Position numbers and translations under genes: made by a program | Source: Butyrivibrio sp. AE3004 | GTDB taxonomy: Bacteria > Bacillota > Clostridia > Lachnospirales > Lachnospiraceae | Reading direction: 5' to 3' | DNA length: 64,000 nt | Assembly: GCF_000703165.1 (NCBI RefSeq) | Contig: NZ_JNLQ01000002.1 | Span: forward strand, 620,001-684,000 | In this document: positions 38,519 to 47,377 of the stretch, piece after piece | How positions within the stretch are numbered: the first letter of the stretch is position 1 | Layout of the letters: each line of letters starts with the position of its first letter | Notes under the pieces: generated by a model | Told to the model about the DNA's origin: nothing | The model's input: only the letters and a program-made list of their open reading frames with translations | The model's database searches: none

Positions 38519-39571
38519 TTATTTGATATTTATGTGAGTAGTGTATGGGTCAGGTAGCGGGGCAGCAACAGAATTTGTTAAAAAACCTTTCTGATATGTT
38601 ATATCAATAGTTTCCGATAAATTAACAGCTCTGGGGATACTGTCTTTTATTGACTTGAAAGTGCAACAAGCTTCATCACATACAGTTTTTAGTTGTTTTC
38701 TCTCTATAGAAGAAAACTTCTTGTGTGCTCTATTTGAAGTAGAAGGTACATCTATAGAATAATTTTTTCTGGTGAAACCAAGCTGGTTTTCTGATGCTAA
38801 AAAATTGTTTTCCATAGTATCAAGTGATGCATTACTTAAATCTGTTGCATCTACTAATTGCCATTTACCATTATATTTCACTATATTCCATATATGACCA
38901 GTACCATAAGCAGAACCTTGAACTGTCACACACTCAATATCATTAACATTACAAAAAAGTTGAAATGCTCTGGCATAGCTGCAACAAACACCTCTTCCTG
39001 AGAATAGTCCTTCAGGTAATTGATCCTTTCGATTATAACTTACTTTAGTTGTGCCGTCTGGTTGATGATCTATATATGTGTATGAAGAAGTATTAGTAGA
39101 ATATATGATATTTTTTGCAACCATGTAAAATATTTTTCTCAATTTTGAATCAAGAGGGCCACTTATTTTATACTTCTTTGCAAACGCATTATTGTAATCT
39201 GCAAAGCGACAATCTTTAGCTACATATAAGTATGTACTACTGCAATAGATGTACCAATACACCTCAGGATAATCACAATTTAAAGCAAGCATCACATTAT
39301 TACATTGTGTTGTAGTTAATTTGGTATCATTGGGAGTCCATGGATAAGCCCAATCACCCTCATAAGCATAGTTAATAGCAAACTCATACACATACCTTTC
39401 TGCTGACGTGACAAGTTTAGAAAACATTTTATTCCTACCAGAGCCAACATTTGTGGCTGTCCATGTGTTGCTATATGCATGACTTATAATTGGATGTATG
39501 GGTGCAGCTATTATTATTGGAATAACTATTCCAACTAAAATATGTAATAATATCTTTTTAATTTGCCTCAT
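38519..39571 (-). CDS. Secreted transglutaminase-like protein
   Basis: The 350-residue exported protein has an N-terminal hydrophobic signal segment (about residues 8-28). A transglutaminase-like core follows with a Cys in GRGVCCSYARAF (near 195), a His in GTGHIWNIV and an Asp in WQLVDATD, the Cys-His-Asp triad of the family. In bacteria such domains are usually proteases or peptidoglycan/amidase-related enzymes outside the cell. Its DNA is markedly richer in A/T than the flanking genes, as is the next gene, which suggests foreign origin. The C-terminal 70 residues have no recognised domain. Confidence 0.82.
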   Translation of the reverse strand: MRQIKKILLHILVGIVIPIIIAAPIHPIISHAYSNTWTATNVGSGRNKMFSKLVTSAERYVYEFAINYAYEGDWAYPWTPNDTKLTTTQCNNVMLALNCDYPEVYWYIYCSSTYLYVAKDCRFADYNNAFAKKYKISGPLDSKLRKIFYMVAKNIIYSTNTSSYTYIDHQPDGTTKVSYNRKDQLPEGLFSGRGVCCSYARAFQLFCNVNDIECVTVQGSAYGTGHIWNIVKYNGKWQLVDATDLSNASLDTMENNFLASENQLGFTRKNYSIDVPSTSNRAHKKFSSIERKQLKTVCDEACCTFKSIKDSIPRAVNLSETIDITYQKGFLTNSVAAPLPDPYTTHINIK

Positions 39572-39661
39572 TTATACTCCTTCTTAGAAAAAATAATGAA
39601 ATATTTTTATAGATCCTTTAGGTTATTCTTAGTGCTATAAATAACTTAACGTAATCCGCAG

Positions 39662-40210
39662 TTATTTAATAGTTGCATTTGTCTGTTTGCTGATTTTCTT
39701 TATAAGTTTCTGTTTAGAGTTTCCTTTGGCTCCTTTTAGAAGAATAGTTGCATTTTTACCAATCTTTCTGAATGCGTTCCTTCCAACATTTAAGTTTCCA
39801 CTGTTATTTATTATTACCTGTTTTAGCTTCTTACAGTTATAAAATGCATTATCTTCTATATTTTTAACATGTGGACCTATAGTAATTGTAGTTAGTGATT
39901 TATTACCTTTTCCGGCACTTGCAGTAATAGTATTAACATAATAAATCTGATCATTATAGATAACATGATCTATATGAGCTTTCTTAACATTGGAAATAGA
40001 GATAACGAAAGTCATGGATGGATATATTTTATACGTAATTCCTTTTTTGGTTATTTTTATAGGCCAATCGCCATAAATTTCCTTATTATCGCCAGGTTCT
40101 ATATCTTCTAAGTTATAGTTTATGGCGCGAGTAATATAGCCTGTATTATTAAAAAGTAATAGTAAACATAGCAAGATACTGACAATATTTATTACTCTAT
40201 TAATTTTCAT
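39662..40210 (-). CDS. Secreted BspA-like leucine-rich repeat protein
   Basis: The 182-residue protein has a signal peptide (MKINRVINIVSILLCLLLLF). Its C-terminal half contains one to two BspA/LRR_5-type repeats: ITIGPHVKNIEDNAFYNCKKLKQVII and NVGRNAFRKIGKNATILLKG. Such surface repeats mediate binding to host or plant glycans and proteins. The gene lies 90 bases upstream of the transglutaminase-like gene on the same strand and shares its A/T-rich composition, so the two may have arrived together. Low repeat number suggests a shortened family member. Confidence 0.78.
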   Translation of the reverse strand: MKINRVINIVSILLCLLLLFNNTGYITRAINYNLEDIEPGDNKEIYGDWPIKITKKGITYKIYPSMTFVISISNVKKAHIDHVIYNDQIYYVNTITASAGKGNKSLTTITIGPHVKNIEDNAFYNCKKLKQVIINNSGNLNVGRNAFRKIGKNATILLKGAKGNSKQKLIKKISKQTNATIK

Positions 40211-40511
40211 GATAAACAGGTCTCCTTCTACTGTCGTTATATAGGTAGAAATAATTATAATTTAGAATATTTAATTGTGTATTACCGTAGATAATCCTTG
40301 TAGTTGTTTTTATAATACCCTTATATGTTCAGCATGACAATATTGTTATCATATGTAAAAAGCTAAAGGTATTGGATATTACAAGTGTAGTTAAATATGT
40401 TCCTTTTTCTATATGCTTTTGGTATAATTAATATAAGCAAATAGAGATGTAGAAAAATTATCTATAAGTATATGTAGTGGTGTAGAAATCTTTGATGTGG
40501 AGGTAAATGAC
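40211..40511. other. AT-rich noncoding spacer between divergent genes
   Basis: No gene or structured RNA is evident in these 301 bases. They must contain the promoters of the LRR gene (minus) and of the small gene at 40512 (plus). No clear -35/-10 pair stood out. Confidence 0.4.
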
Positions 40512-40688
40512 ATGGCTATTATAGATAAGATTTTCGGAGAACATAAAGGTATGTACAATTCCCCTTCAGAGGATGAGCTGCAGATGGAACAAACGGGAAC
40601 CAAGGAGAAGAAGCCGAAGGCAGAGATTTCCGAGGATGATACGGTAAGGTTTACTGAGCATGACAGATTTTGGGAGGGAATGAAATAA
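40512..40688 (+). CDS. Small acidic hypothetical protein
   Basis: The 58-residue protein (MAIIDKIFGEHKG ... RFWEGMK) is not recognised. It is highly charged, with an EEE/KEKKPK middle section and no hydrophobic segment or Cys. TGTGGAGG lies 8 bases before this ATG, which I prefer over an ATG 15 bases upstream that would place the site inside the gene. It stands alone directly upstream of the lysine riboswitch promoter. Its coding status is moderately supported by the good ribosome binding site and a complete short frame. Confidence 0.55.
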   Translation: MAIIDKIFGEHKGMYNSPSEDELQMEQTGTKEKKPKAEISEDDTVRFTEHDRFWEGMK

Positions 40689-40708
40689 GTCATTTGTGAT
40701 TTATCACG

Positions 40709-40737
40709 TTGACACTTTAGTGTACTAGTGTTATGCT
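40709..40737 (+). promoter_or_regulatory. Promoter of the lysine riboswitch-dapA transcript
   Basis: TTGACA (40709-40714), a 17-base spacer and TATGCT (40732-40737) lie about 15 bases before the start of the riboswitch aptamer. Confidence 0.8.
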
Positions 40738-40749
40738 TTTAAAAGATTT

Positions 40750-40916
40750 GAAGATAGAGGTTGCGTATTTTATCAGTATGAATTCTGATGCGACAGGCGC
40801 ATATGAGGGATTCGGAAAGGACAATACGCCGAAGGATGAGCTTTCCTGAAGAGCTTGTACCTGGGCATACAGCTAATAACTGTATGACTGTCATCGTAAG
40901 ATGGGGAGCTATCGTG
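40750..40916 (+). ncRNA. Lysine riboswitch (L box)
   Basis: The conserved lysine aptamer blocks are visible in order: GATAGAGGTTGCG, ATCAGTA, the GCCGAAGGATGA stretch, CCTGAAGAGC, CTGGGCAT, TGACTGTCATCG and ATGGGGAGCTATC. The P1 stem GATAG (40753-40757) pairs with CTATC (40909-40913). A terminator hairpin follows, so lysine binding should stop transcription before dapA. Confidence 0.95.
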
Positions 40917-40938
40917 CTAATATGATCAATGGTGATTT

Positions 40939-40980
40939 CATGAAGCTAACTCTCTTTGCGGTGGGTTAGCTTCATGTTTT
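40939..40980 (+). terminator. Riboswitch-controlled terminator before dapA
   Basis: CATGAAGCTAAC pairs with GTTAGCTTCATG, followed by TTTT. It is the expression platform of the lysine riboswitch. Confidence 0.85.
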
Positions 40981-41009
40981 GTGTTATATATATTAAAGGA
41001 GACTTTGAA

Positions 41010-41891
41010 ATGGCAGTTTTTAAGGGTGCAGGTGTTGCCATTGCGACACCGTTTAATGAAGACGGATCAGTTAATTATGATGAGTTCAAGAGACTGATTG
41101 ATTTCCAGATTGATAATGGTACAGACGCTATTATCGTATGCGGAACAACTGGAGAGAGTGCGACTATGACAGAAGAGGAGCACATGGAGGTTTCCAGGTT
41201 CTGCATAGAGTATGTTAACAAAAGAGTTCCCGTAATCGCAGGTGCCGGATCAAACTGCACCAAGACAGCGGTAGATCTTTCAATCGATGCAGCTAAGGCA
41301 GGAGCCGACGGAATTCTTTCCGTTACACCTTATTACAACAAGGCAACTCAGGATGGCCTTGTGCAGCATTTTACAGCCGTTGCCAAGGCAGTTGATATTC
41401 CGATAATCCTTTACAATGTTCCGAGCCGCACAGGCTGCAATATTCAGCCTGCAACCGCTGCCAAACTCTGCAAGGAAGTTGACAACATTGTTGGTATCAA
41501 GGATGCAACAGGCAATCTTGCTCAGACCACCAAGATGATGCAGCTTGCTGAGGGTGCTGTAGATCTTTATTCAGGAGAGGACGGACTGGTAGTTCCTATC
41601 ATGTCACTTGGAGGACTCGGTGTTATTTCGGTTCTTTCAAACGTTGCACCAGCAAAGACACATGAGATGTGCCAGAAGGCTCTGGACGGTGATTTCGCAG
41701 GTGCTACCAGGATTCAGCTTGAAGCACTTCCTCTTATTGATGCTCTTTTCTCGGAGGTTAATCCTATCCCTGTAAAGGCAGCTCTTGAGATGATCGGCTT
41801 TAAGGCAGGCCCGCTTCGTCTTCCTCTTACATCAATGACTGAGGCAAACAGGGTGGTGCTTGAAAAGGAACTGAAGAAATTTTTGGCATAA
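41010..41891 (+). CDS. dapA: 4-hydroxy-tetrahydrodipicolinate synthase
   Basis: The 293-residue class I aldolase condenses pyruvate with aspartate semialdehyde in the first committed step of lysine/diaminopimelate synthesis. CGTTGESATMTEEEH, the catalytic Tyr in YYNKATQDG, and the Schiff-base Lys in VGIKDATG are all visible. Start 41010 follows AAAGGAGAC. It is controlled by the lysine riboswitch and followed 55 bases later by dapB. Confidence 0.97.
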   Translation: MAVFKGAGVAIATPFNEDGSVNYDEFKRLIDFQIDNGTDAIIVCGTTGESATMTEEEHMEVSRFCIEYVNKRVPVIAGAGSNCTKTAVDLSIDAAKAGADGILSVTPYYNKATQDGLVQHFTAVAKAVDIPIILYNVPSRTGCNIQPATAAKLCKEVDNIVGIKDATGNLAQTTKMMQLAEGAVDLYSGEDGLVVPIMSLGGLGVISVLSNVAPAKTHEMCQKALDGDFAGATRIQLEALPLIDALFSEVNPIPVKAALEMIGFKAGPLRLPLTSMTEANRVVLEKELKKFLA

Positions 41892-41946
41892 TAGTGTAAC
41901 CTTTATGAGCAATAGTGCCGATTTTGCCGGATGAAAGGAGAACACG

Positions 41947-42699
41947 ATGATAAAGGCAATAATGCACGGCTGTAACGGCCGTATGGGTCACGTGATCGTT
42001 GACCTTGCATCAAAGGATGAAAACATAGAAATTGTAGCAGGAGTAGATGCTTATGGTGAAAATACCTATAGCTTTCCTGTTTTTGATTCAATAGAAAAAT
42101 GTGATGTGGATGCTGATGTTGTTATTGATTTTTCAAACGCATCAGCAGTTGATAATCTTCTGAAGGTATGTACTGATAAGAATCTGCCTGTAGTATTATG
42201 CACAACAGGACTTTCTGATGACCAGCTTTTGGAAGTAAAAAAGACTTCTGAGAAGGTTGCGGTTTTAAAGTCAGCCAACATGTCAGTTGGTATCAATATG
42301 CTGATGAAGGTTTTAAAGGAAATCTCACCTACACTTGATGCAGCAGGCTTTGATATTGAGATTGTTGAAAAGCACCATAATCAGAAGCTTGATGCTCCCA
42401 GTGGTACAGCTCTTGCACTTGCTGACAGTGTAAATGATTCATTATCCGAAAAGTGTGAGTATGTTTATGACAGAAGTAGCAGAAGAGAAAAGCGTCCAAA
42501 GAAAGAAATCGGAATTTCTGCAGTACGCGGTGGTACAATCGTCGGTGATCACGATGTCATCTTTGCAGGCACTGATGAAGTCATTACACTTTCTCACAGA
42601 GCATATTCCAGATCCGTATTTGCAAAGGGCGCTATTGAAGCTGCTAAATTCCTCGCAGGTAAGGGTGCGGGAATGTACGATATGAGTGATGTAATTTAA
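41947..42699 (+). CDS. dapB: 4-hydroxy-tetrahydrodipicolinate reductase
   Basis: The 250-residue NAD(P)H-dependent reductase catalyses the second step after DapA. The nucleotide site GCNGRMGHVI is at residues 8-17. CTTGLS, the catalytic His pair in EIVEKHHNQKLDAPSGTAL and the FAGTDEVITLSHRAYSR block are present. A GAAAGGAGAACACG site precedes the ATG. A terminator ends the two-gene operon. Confidence 0.97.
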   Translation: MIKAIMHGCNGRMGHVIVDLASKDENIEIVAGVDAYGENTYSFPVFDSIEKCDVDADVVIDFSNASAVDNLLKVCTDKNLPVVLCTTGLSDDQLLEVKKTSEKVAVLKSANMSVGINMLMKVLKEISPTLDAAGFDIEIVEKHHNQKLDAPSGTALALADSVNDSLSEKCEYVYDRSSRREKRPKKEIGISAVRGGTIVGDHDVIFAGTDEVITLSHRAYSRSVFAKGAIEAAKFLAGKGAGMYDMSDVI

Positions 42700-42743
42700 A
42701 AAATTAAGATTTCTGAGGAAATTCAGGAATCAATGTATTTAGG

Positions 42744-42780
42744 AAAAGCGGTTATGTAATATTGCAAAACCGCTTTTTAT
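42744..42780 (+). terminator. Terminator after dapB
   Basis: AAAAGCGGTT pairs with AACCGCTTTT, with the T run continuing to 42779. Confidence 0.88.
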
Positions 42781-42896
42781 CTTATTGAAATTTATTTAGT
42801 AATTTGCTTTGTAATTTCTATAGATAAAACCGCTCAGCTATGAATTTTTTAATTACCGATATACACGACCGGTATATCGGATGTGAAGAGGGATAT

Positions 42897-43673
42897 ATGA
42901 GATTCAGACCTTGCATAGACATACATAACGGACAGGTTAAGCAGATTGTGGGCAGCAGCCTAAGGGACATGGGGGACTTGGCTACGGAGAACTTCGTGTC
43001 AGAGCAGGACGCTGCTTTTTTTGCACGCCTGTATAAAGAAAAAGGGCTATATGGCGGACACATAATAATCCTTAATGCTATAGACAGCCCATACTATGAA
43101 GCTACGGCAAATCAGGCACTTTCTGCGCTTAGAGAGACTCCGGGATACCTTCAGATAGGCGGTGGAATAACGGCAGATAATGCATGGAGATTTCTTGATG
43201 CAGGGGCATCACATGTCATAGTCACGAGCTACGTGTTTAAGGATGGAAAAGTAAACTATGACAATCTTCGTAAGCTCCTTAATGAGGTTGGAAAAGAGCA
43301 TCTTGTACTTGATCTAAGCTGCCGGAAAAAGGATGATAAATATTATATTGTTACCGACAGATGGCAGAAGATGACGGAAGTAGAGGTGAATGCATCAACA
43401 CTGGATGAGTTTTCCTCTTATTGTGACGAATTCCTTATTCATGCGGTAGATGTTGAAGGCAAACAGTCGGGTATTGAGGTGGAGCTTGCATCAATGCTTG
43501 GAAAATGGGGACAGCTTCCCACGACCTATGCCGGAGGAGTACATAACTTCGAAGACCTTACTTCTCTGAAGGAATGTGCCGACGGAAAACTGGATGTAAC
43601 GGTTGGAAGTGCTCTTGATATCTTTGGCGGTAACATGAAATTTTCAGAGCTTCTTGAGTTTCTCAGAAAATGA
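42897..43673 (+). CDS. hisA: Eukaryote-type HisA (ProFAR isomerase)
   Basis: The 258-residue TIM-barrel isomerase belongs to the fungal/plant HIS6 branch rather than the bacterial HisA branch. Diagnostic are CIDIHNGQVKQIVG at the start, NFVSEQDAAFFARLYKEKGLYGGHII, LQIGGGI, VIVTSYVF, LDLSCRKKDD (second catalytic Asp), FLIHAVDVEGKQSGIE, YAGGVHNFEDL and SALDIFGGN. It should convert ProFAR to PRFAR in histidine synthesis. No other his gene is nearby. Start 42897 follows GAAGAGGGAT; an earlier in-frame ATG at 42840 has no good site. A large hairpin region follows about 130 bases downstream. Confidence 0.88.
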   Translation: MRFRPCIDIHNGQVKQIVGSSLRDMGDLATENFVSEQDAAFFARLYKEKGLYGGHIIILNAIDSPYYEATANQALSALRETPGYLQIGGGITADNAWRFLDAGASHVIVTSYVFKDGKVNYDNLRKLLNEVGKEHLVLDLSCRKKDDKYYIVTDRWQKMTEVEVNASTLDEFSSYCDEFLIHAVDVEGKQSGIEVELASMLGKWGQLPTTYAGGVHNFEDLTSLKECADGKLDVTVGSALDIFGGNMKFSELLEFLRK

Positions 43674-43806
43674 TAATCCAAAGATTTATGACGTCATGAT
43701 ACTAAAACATGTTTTTACGAAAAAACGAAGAATATGAGTATTTTCAAATATCATTAGAAATTCAATTTTAGATCATTGTTTATAAAATTCGATTAAATGT
43801 TAAAAA

Positions 43807-43890
43807 TCCCCGGGTATATGTAAGTTCAATTCCCTGCCGCTATTACTGTAAATGTAATAGGGCGGAAGTGAAAATACATATACCCGGGGA
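43807..43890. terminator. Two-level hairpin between convergent hisA and chemoreceptor genes
   Basis: The outer stem TCCCCGGGTATATGTA (43807-43822) with TACATATACCCGGGGA (43875-43890) is perfect. An inner stem CCGCTATTAC/GTAATAGGGCGG lies inside it. No long T run follows, so it is a probable bidirectional transcription end of unusual size. Confidence 0.65.
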
Positions 43891-43953
43891 TACGTTTATA
43901 GATTCCTTAATGCATTTTTATTTTTACGTTCAAGAAGTCTGCTTAAGCAATGT

Positions 43954-45753
43954 TTATAATGAGAATTTTGCAACGAAATCCTGAAGTTCCTGAGCATTCT
44001 CGGCGAGACGGTCGGAAGCTTCCGCAACTTCGTGAGTTGATGCGGTCTGTTCCTGTGATGCTGCAGATACATTCTGTGTTTCGTCTGCTACGTTAACGCT
44101 CATTTCCTCAATCTTCTGGATGTTGTGAGCAATAGTCTCGGTACCGCCGGAGAGCTGATCAACAATTTCGCTCATGCGTGCACTTTGCTCTGAAACGGAA
44201 TGAACTTTGTTAACGATTTCATTGAAGGTATTTCCGGCTTCGTTTACAACCTCTGAGCCTTCAATAACGCTCTGTGCGCCTTCACGCATGGACTCAACCG
44301 CTTCTTCAGAGCTCTTCATGATATCCTCAATGAGAACAGTGATATTGTTTGCTGCTTCGTTTGACTGATCGGCAAGCTTGCTGATCTCACTTGCAACAAC
44401 CGCAAAGCCTTTACCCATTTCTCCTGCACGTGCAGCCTCAATGCTGGCGTTAAGGGAAAGAAGGTTTGTCTGACTTGCAATTTCAGCAATTGTGTCAACG
44501 AAGGAATCAATGTTCTTAAGCTTGTCACCAAGGCCTTCAACCATAGTTGCTGTATTTTCAACAGAATCTTTAATGGTTTCCATCATGGTAGTTGCATGAT
44601 TCATATCTGCAGCACCCTTGGTAGCTGCTTCATTAGTGGCCTGAATCATCTCGCTTGAAGCGACGATAGCATCCTGGAATTCCTGCATGTTATTTACAAA
44701 TGCCTGTGTTTCATTACTTGCACCGGATACAGCTGTAATCTGACCGCTGCAGGAGTTTGCAACATTCGTGCAAGAATTTGCAACCATTTCGCTGGCTTCA
44801 GCTGACTGAGAAGCACTTGCTGAAAGCTCTTCTGAAGCTGATGCAACGTAAGCAGTTGTATCTGAAATCTTTGCCATAAGCTCTCTGATATTTCCGTGTA
44901 AGAGATCAAGAGCATCGGAGATAAGACCAATCTCATTATTGTTCTTTTTAAGAGGACGAACCTTCTTCATGTCAGAATTATCACTAAAGTCACTGTTCGC
45001 CATTTTCTCCATTTCCTTAGCAACAAGAATAATGGGAGTTGTGATTTTTTTACCAATATAGAAGGCAAGGATTACGCCTAAAACGATAAGAACCAGAAGT
45101 ACTATTACGGATTTAATAATAGCCTTGCTAAGAGCTTCCTGAGCAGCTTCTTTATACTCAGCTTCAAGATTATCAATGTGGTCAATCCATACACCGGTTC
45201 CGATTACCCAGTTCCAAGGCTCATAGAGCTGTGTGTAACCCATCTTGGGAAGAGGCTCTGTTTCATTCGGTTTAGGAAAACTGAAATATGAAAATCCGCC
45301 GCCTGCCTTAGCGTTAGCGATGAAATCCTGGATCATATGAACGCCGTTAGGGTCAACAGAATCAATACGACTCTGACCTTCTGTGTTTTCACGTCCAAGA
45401 AGTACAACGTTTATACCTTCTGTTGTATCAATCCAAAAGTATCCGTCACCATCCATGTAACGAAGCTCACGTACATAATCTGCGGCAATTCTTTTGGCGT
45501 CATCTTCTGTGATTGCACCGGACTTAGCTGCGTTATGTACCTGTTCAACCAGGCTTACAACGTTTTGAACCTGATTTTTTAATTCTGATTGCTGATCGGC
45601 CATCAGACGTTCGCGGTATGCAGCTGTCTGCGTATTATTGGTGGCAATGGTGCTGTTGATTGTGAAAAGCTCAATGACGATACCCGTAATAATAACGGCA
45701 CCTGCAATGACTGCAATAAGAGAATACAATAAAGAACCGTTTCGTTTTTGCAT
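43954..45753 (-). CDS. Methyl-accepting chemotaxis protein with Cache sensor
   Basis: The 599-residue transmembrane chemoreceptor has its first membrane segment at about residues 9-31 and an extracytoplasmic single-Cache-type domain (about 40-215, with [24 protein letters not shown] and GWVIGTGV-like [12 protein letters not shown]). The second segment (about 225-247), a HAMP domain and a signalling domain with the hairpin tip [22 protein letters not shown] follow. Start 45753 follows TGGAGGTATAACG; a start 33 bases upstream lacks a site. Ligands of such Cache domains are often small organic acids. Chemotaxis implies a flagellated organism. Confidence 0.93.
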   Translation of the reverse strand: MQKRNGSLLYSLIAVIAGAVIITGIVIELFTINSTIATNNTQTAAYRERLMADQQSELKNQVQNVVSLVEQVHNAAKSGAITEDDAKRIAADYVRELRYMDGDGYFWIDTTEGINVVLLGRENTEGQSRIDSVDPNGVHMIQDFIANAKAGGGFSYFSFPKPNETEPLPKMGYTQLYEPWNWVIGTGVWIDHIDNLEAEYKEAAQEALSKAIIKSVIVLLVLIVLGVILAFYIGKKITTPIILVAKEMEKMANSDFSDNSDMKKVRPLKKNNNEIGLISDALDLLHGNIRELMAKISDTTAYVASASEELSASASQSAEASEMVANSCTNVANSCSGQITAVSGASNETQAFVNNMQEFQDAIVASSEMIQATNEAATKGAADMNHATTMMETIKDSVENTATMVEGLGDKLKNIDSFVDTIAEIASQTNLLSLNASIEAARAGEMGKGFAVVASEISKLADQSNEAANNITVLIEDIMKSSEEAVESMREGAQSVIEGSEVVNEAGNTFNEIVNKVHSVSEQSARMSEIVDQLSGGTETIAHNIQKIEEMSVNVADETQNVSAASQEQTASTHEVAEASDRLAENAQELQDFVAKFSL

Positions 45754-45860
45754 CGTTATACCTCCATAAGAAATTGAAACACACATTTAGAATAGCAAAC
45801 CGTGTTTGGTATAACAATTAATTTAGTATAAAATTTTGGTAAAATTAGATTGCACTCAAA

Positions 45861-45888
45861 AAACCCATCCGTTACCGGATGGGTTCTT
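45861..45888 (-). terminator. Terminator of the cold-shock gene (minus strand)
   Basis: AACCCATCCG/CGGATGGGTT pair around TTAC. Read on the minus strand the stem is followed by a T run (TTTTTTGAG). Confidence 0.85.
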
Positions 45889-45969
45889 GATTAATCATTT
45901 GTACATCTGCTGATTCTATATATAAAGAATAAGGCACATTGTAGTCTTGATTAAAATGTTTGCCGTTAA

Positions 45970-46170
45970 TTAAAGCTTATTAACGTTAACGGCCTGCGGT
46001 CCTTTTTCGCCCTGGATTACATCGTAATCAACTGCAGCGCCTTCGTCGAGAGACTTGAAGCCCTCCATGTTGAGTCCTGAATAATGTACGAATACATCAT
46101 TGCCTGCCTCATCAGAAATGAAGCCGTAACCCTTCTGGTTGTTGAACCACTTAACTGTACCCTTGTTCAT
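45970..46170 (-). CDS. cspA: Cold shock protein
   Basis: The 66-residue OB-fold RNA chaperone has RNP1 KGYGFI and RNP2 [27 protein letters not shown] is the standard N-terminus, and the length is typical. An AGTGGAGGTAAGCT site precedes the ATG. Its untranslated leader upstream is AT-rich. A terminator on its strand lies about 85 bases downstream. Confidence 0.96.
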   Translation of the reverse strand: MNKGTVKWFNNQKGYGFISDEAGNDVFVHYSGLNMEGFKSLDEGAAVDYDVIQGEKGPQAVNVNKL

Positions 46171-46469
46171 AGCTTACCTCCACTAAAAATAAAAAAATAG
46201 TTCTTATCGTCATTCGAGTACATCAATTGACGATATGTTGTATTAAAACAACATAATTAGAATATCACAAGACTACTTAAAAGTAAAGGAATTATTAAAA
46301 TATTCGCGAAAAAATTCACAATTCATCTAAGCTTGACCGGCATTACTTTACTTTAATTGTTTAGTGTGTTAAAATATGCAAGCAGTGAAGTGAATTGACG
46401 AAATATAGTAAACTTGCAAATTTTTATTTTAAAGAGATTATTACTGCAATCGAAATATTGGAGGATTGT

Positions 46470-46760
46470 ATGAACAAGAAAATTCGTACAGAGGCAGTCG
46501 ATCACCTTTTTGAGGCTATATTGTCACTCGATAATAAGGAAGAGTGCTACAGTTTTTTTGAAGATTTATGTACCGTTAACGAATTGATGTCACTTTCACA
46601 GAGATTTGAGGTGGCAGCAATGCTTAGAGAACATAAAACTTACCTTGAAATAGCTGAGAAGACCGGTGCATCTACAGCCACGATCAGCCGTGTGAACAGA
46701 TCACTTAATTACGGTGACGACGGTTATGCACTTGTTTTCCAACGTATGAAGGAACAGTAA
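46470..46760 (+). CDS. YerC/YecD family TrpR-related regulator
   Basis: The 96-residue helical DNA-binding protein of the TIGR02531 TrpR-like family has ECYSFFEDLCTVNELMSLSQRFEVAAML followed by the helix-turn-helix YLEIAEKTGASTATISRVNRSLNYG. Start 46470 follows TTGGAGGAT; a longer in-frame version lacks a site. In other Firmicutes such proteins regulate aromatic amino acid or unrelated genes; the target is not evident here. A long hairpin terminator follows. Confidence 0.9.
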   Translation: MNKKIRTEAVDHLFEAILSLDNKEECYSFFEDLCTVNELMSLSQRFEVAAMLREHKTYLEIAEKTGASTATISRVNRSLNYGDDGYALVFQRMKEQ

Positions 46761-46778
46761 GGACAAAAACAAAATACC

Positions 46779-46862
46779 CCGTGATATATATTTTCATTTT
46801 CAGCAGGCTTGATTAAACAGCATCTGCTGAGGAAGAAAAAATGTGTCACGGGGATTTTTTTG
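46779..46862 (+). terminator. Terminator after the TrpR-like gene
   Basis: CCCCGTGA (near 46779) pairs with TCACGGGG (near 46846), with a nested CAGCAG/CTGCTG stem. Seven T follow. Confidence 0.8.
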
Positions 46863-46917
46863 TCTTATAAGAAATTATTCTGTTTTCCGTAAATTTTCAG
46901 ATCTCGAATATCTGATG

Positions 46918-47340
46918 TCAGTTGTTTGTGGTAGCGGTAGCTCGTTCCTTGGCGGTTTCTGCAGAAGTCTTATCAGCTGTCATATTGCATTGCCCCTGGA
47001 AGATTGCATTTTCATCTATTACAAGGGTTTTGGCGGTCAGATCTCCGATAAGCTTTCCGGTGTCACTGATCTCAACCTTGCCTGTTCCTGCGCTTACATT
47101 TCCCTGAATTTCACCTGCGAGAAAAAGGTTGGTGGCTGAAACAGCTCCGACTATTTTTGCCTCCGGTCCAACTATAAGTGAACCGTTTACAGATACATTG
47201 CCGTTTATGGTGCCGTCTATTCTTGTGCTTTCCTTTGCGGAAAAAGGACCATCAACGATAGCGCCTGCTGCGATGAATGATGTTATGGGTTCTGCGGCGA
47301 CATCAAGACCGCCTTCCTTTGAGTTGTTAAAAAGTGCCAT
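46918..47340 (-). CDS. Bactofilin
   Basis: The 140-residue DUF583 polymer-forming cytoskeletal protein has a right-handed beta-helix core with repeated GxxxGxV/I patterns (DGPFSAKESTRIDGTINGNVSVNGSLIVGPEAKIVG). Bactofilins polymerise without nucleotide at the membrane and position cell-wall enzymes. The gene is 37 bases downstream of a LytM-fold protein gene on the same strand, a pairing frequent in other bacteria. A TCAAGGAGGAAAC site precedes the ATG. Confidence 0.92.
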   Translation of the reverse strand: MALFNNSKEGGLDVAAEPITSFIAAGAIVDGPFSAKESTRIDGTINGNVSVNGSLIVGPEAKIVGAVSATNLFLAGEIQGNVSAGTGKVEISDTGKLIGDLTAKTLVIDENAIFQGQCNMTADKTSAETAKERATATTNN

Positions 47341-47377
47341 TGTTTCCTCCTTGAAATGGGATGATTACCATATGTAT

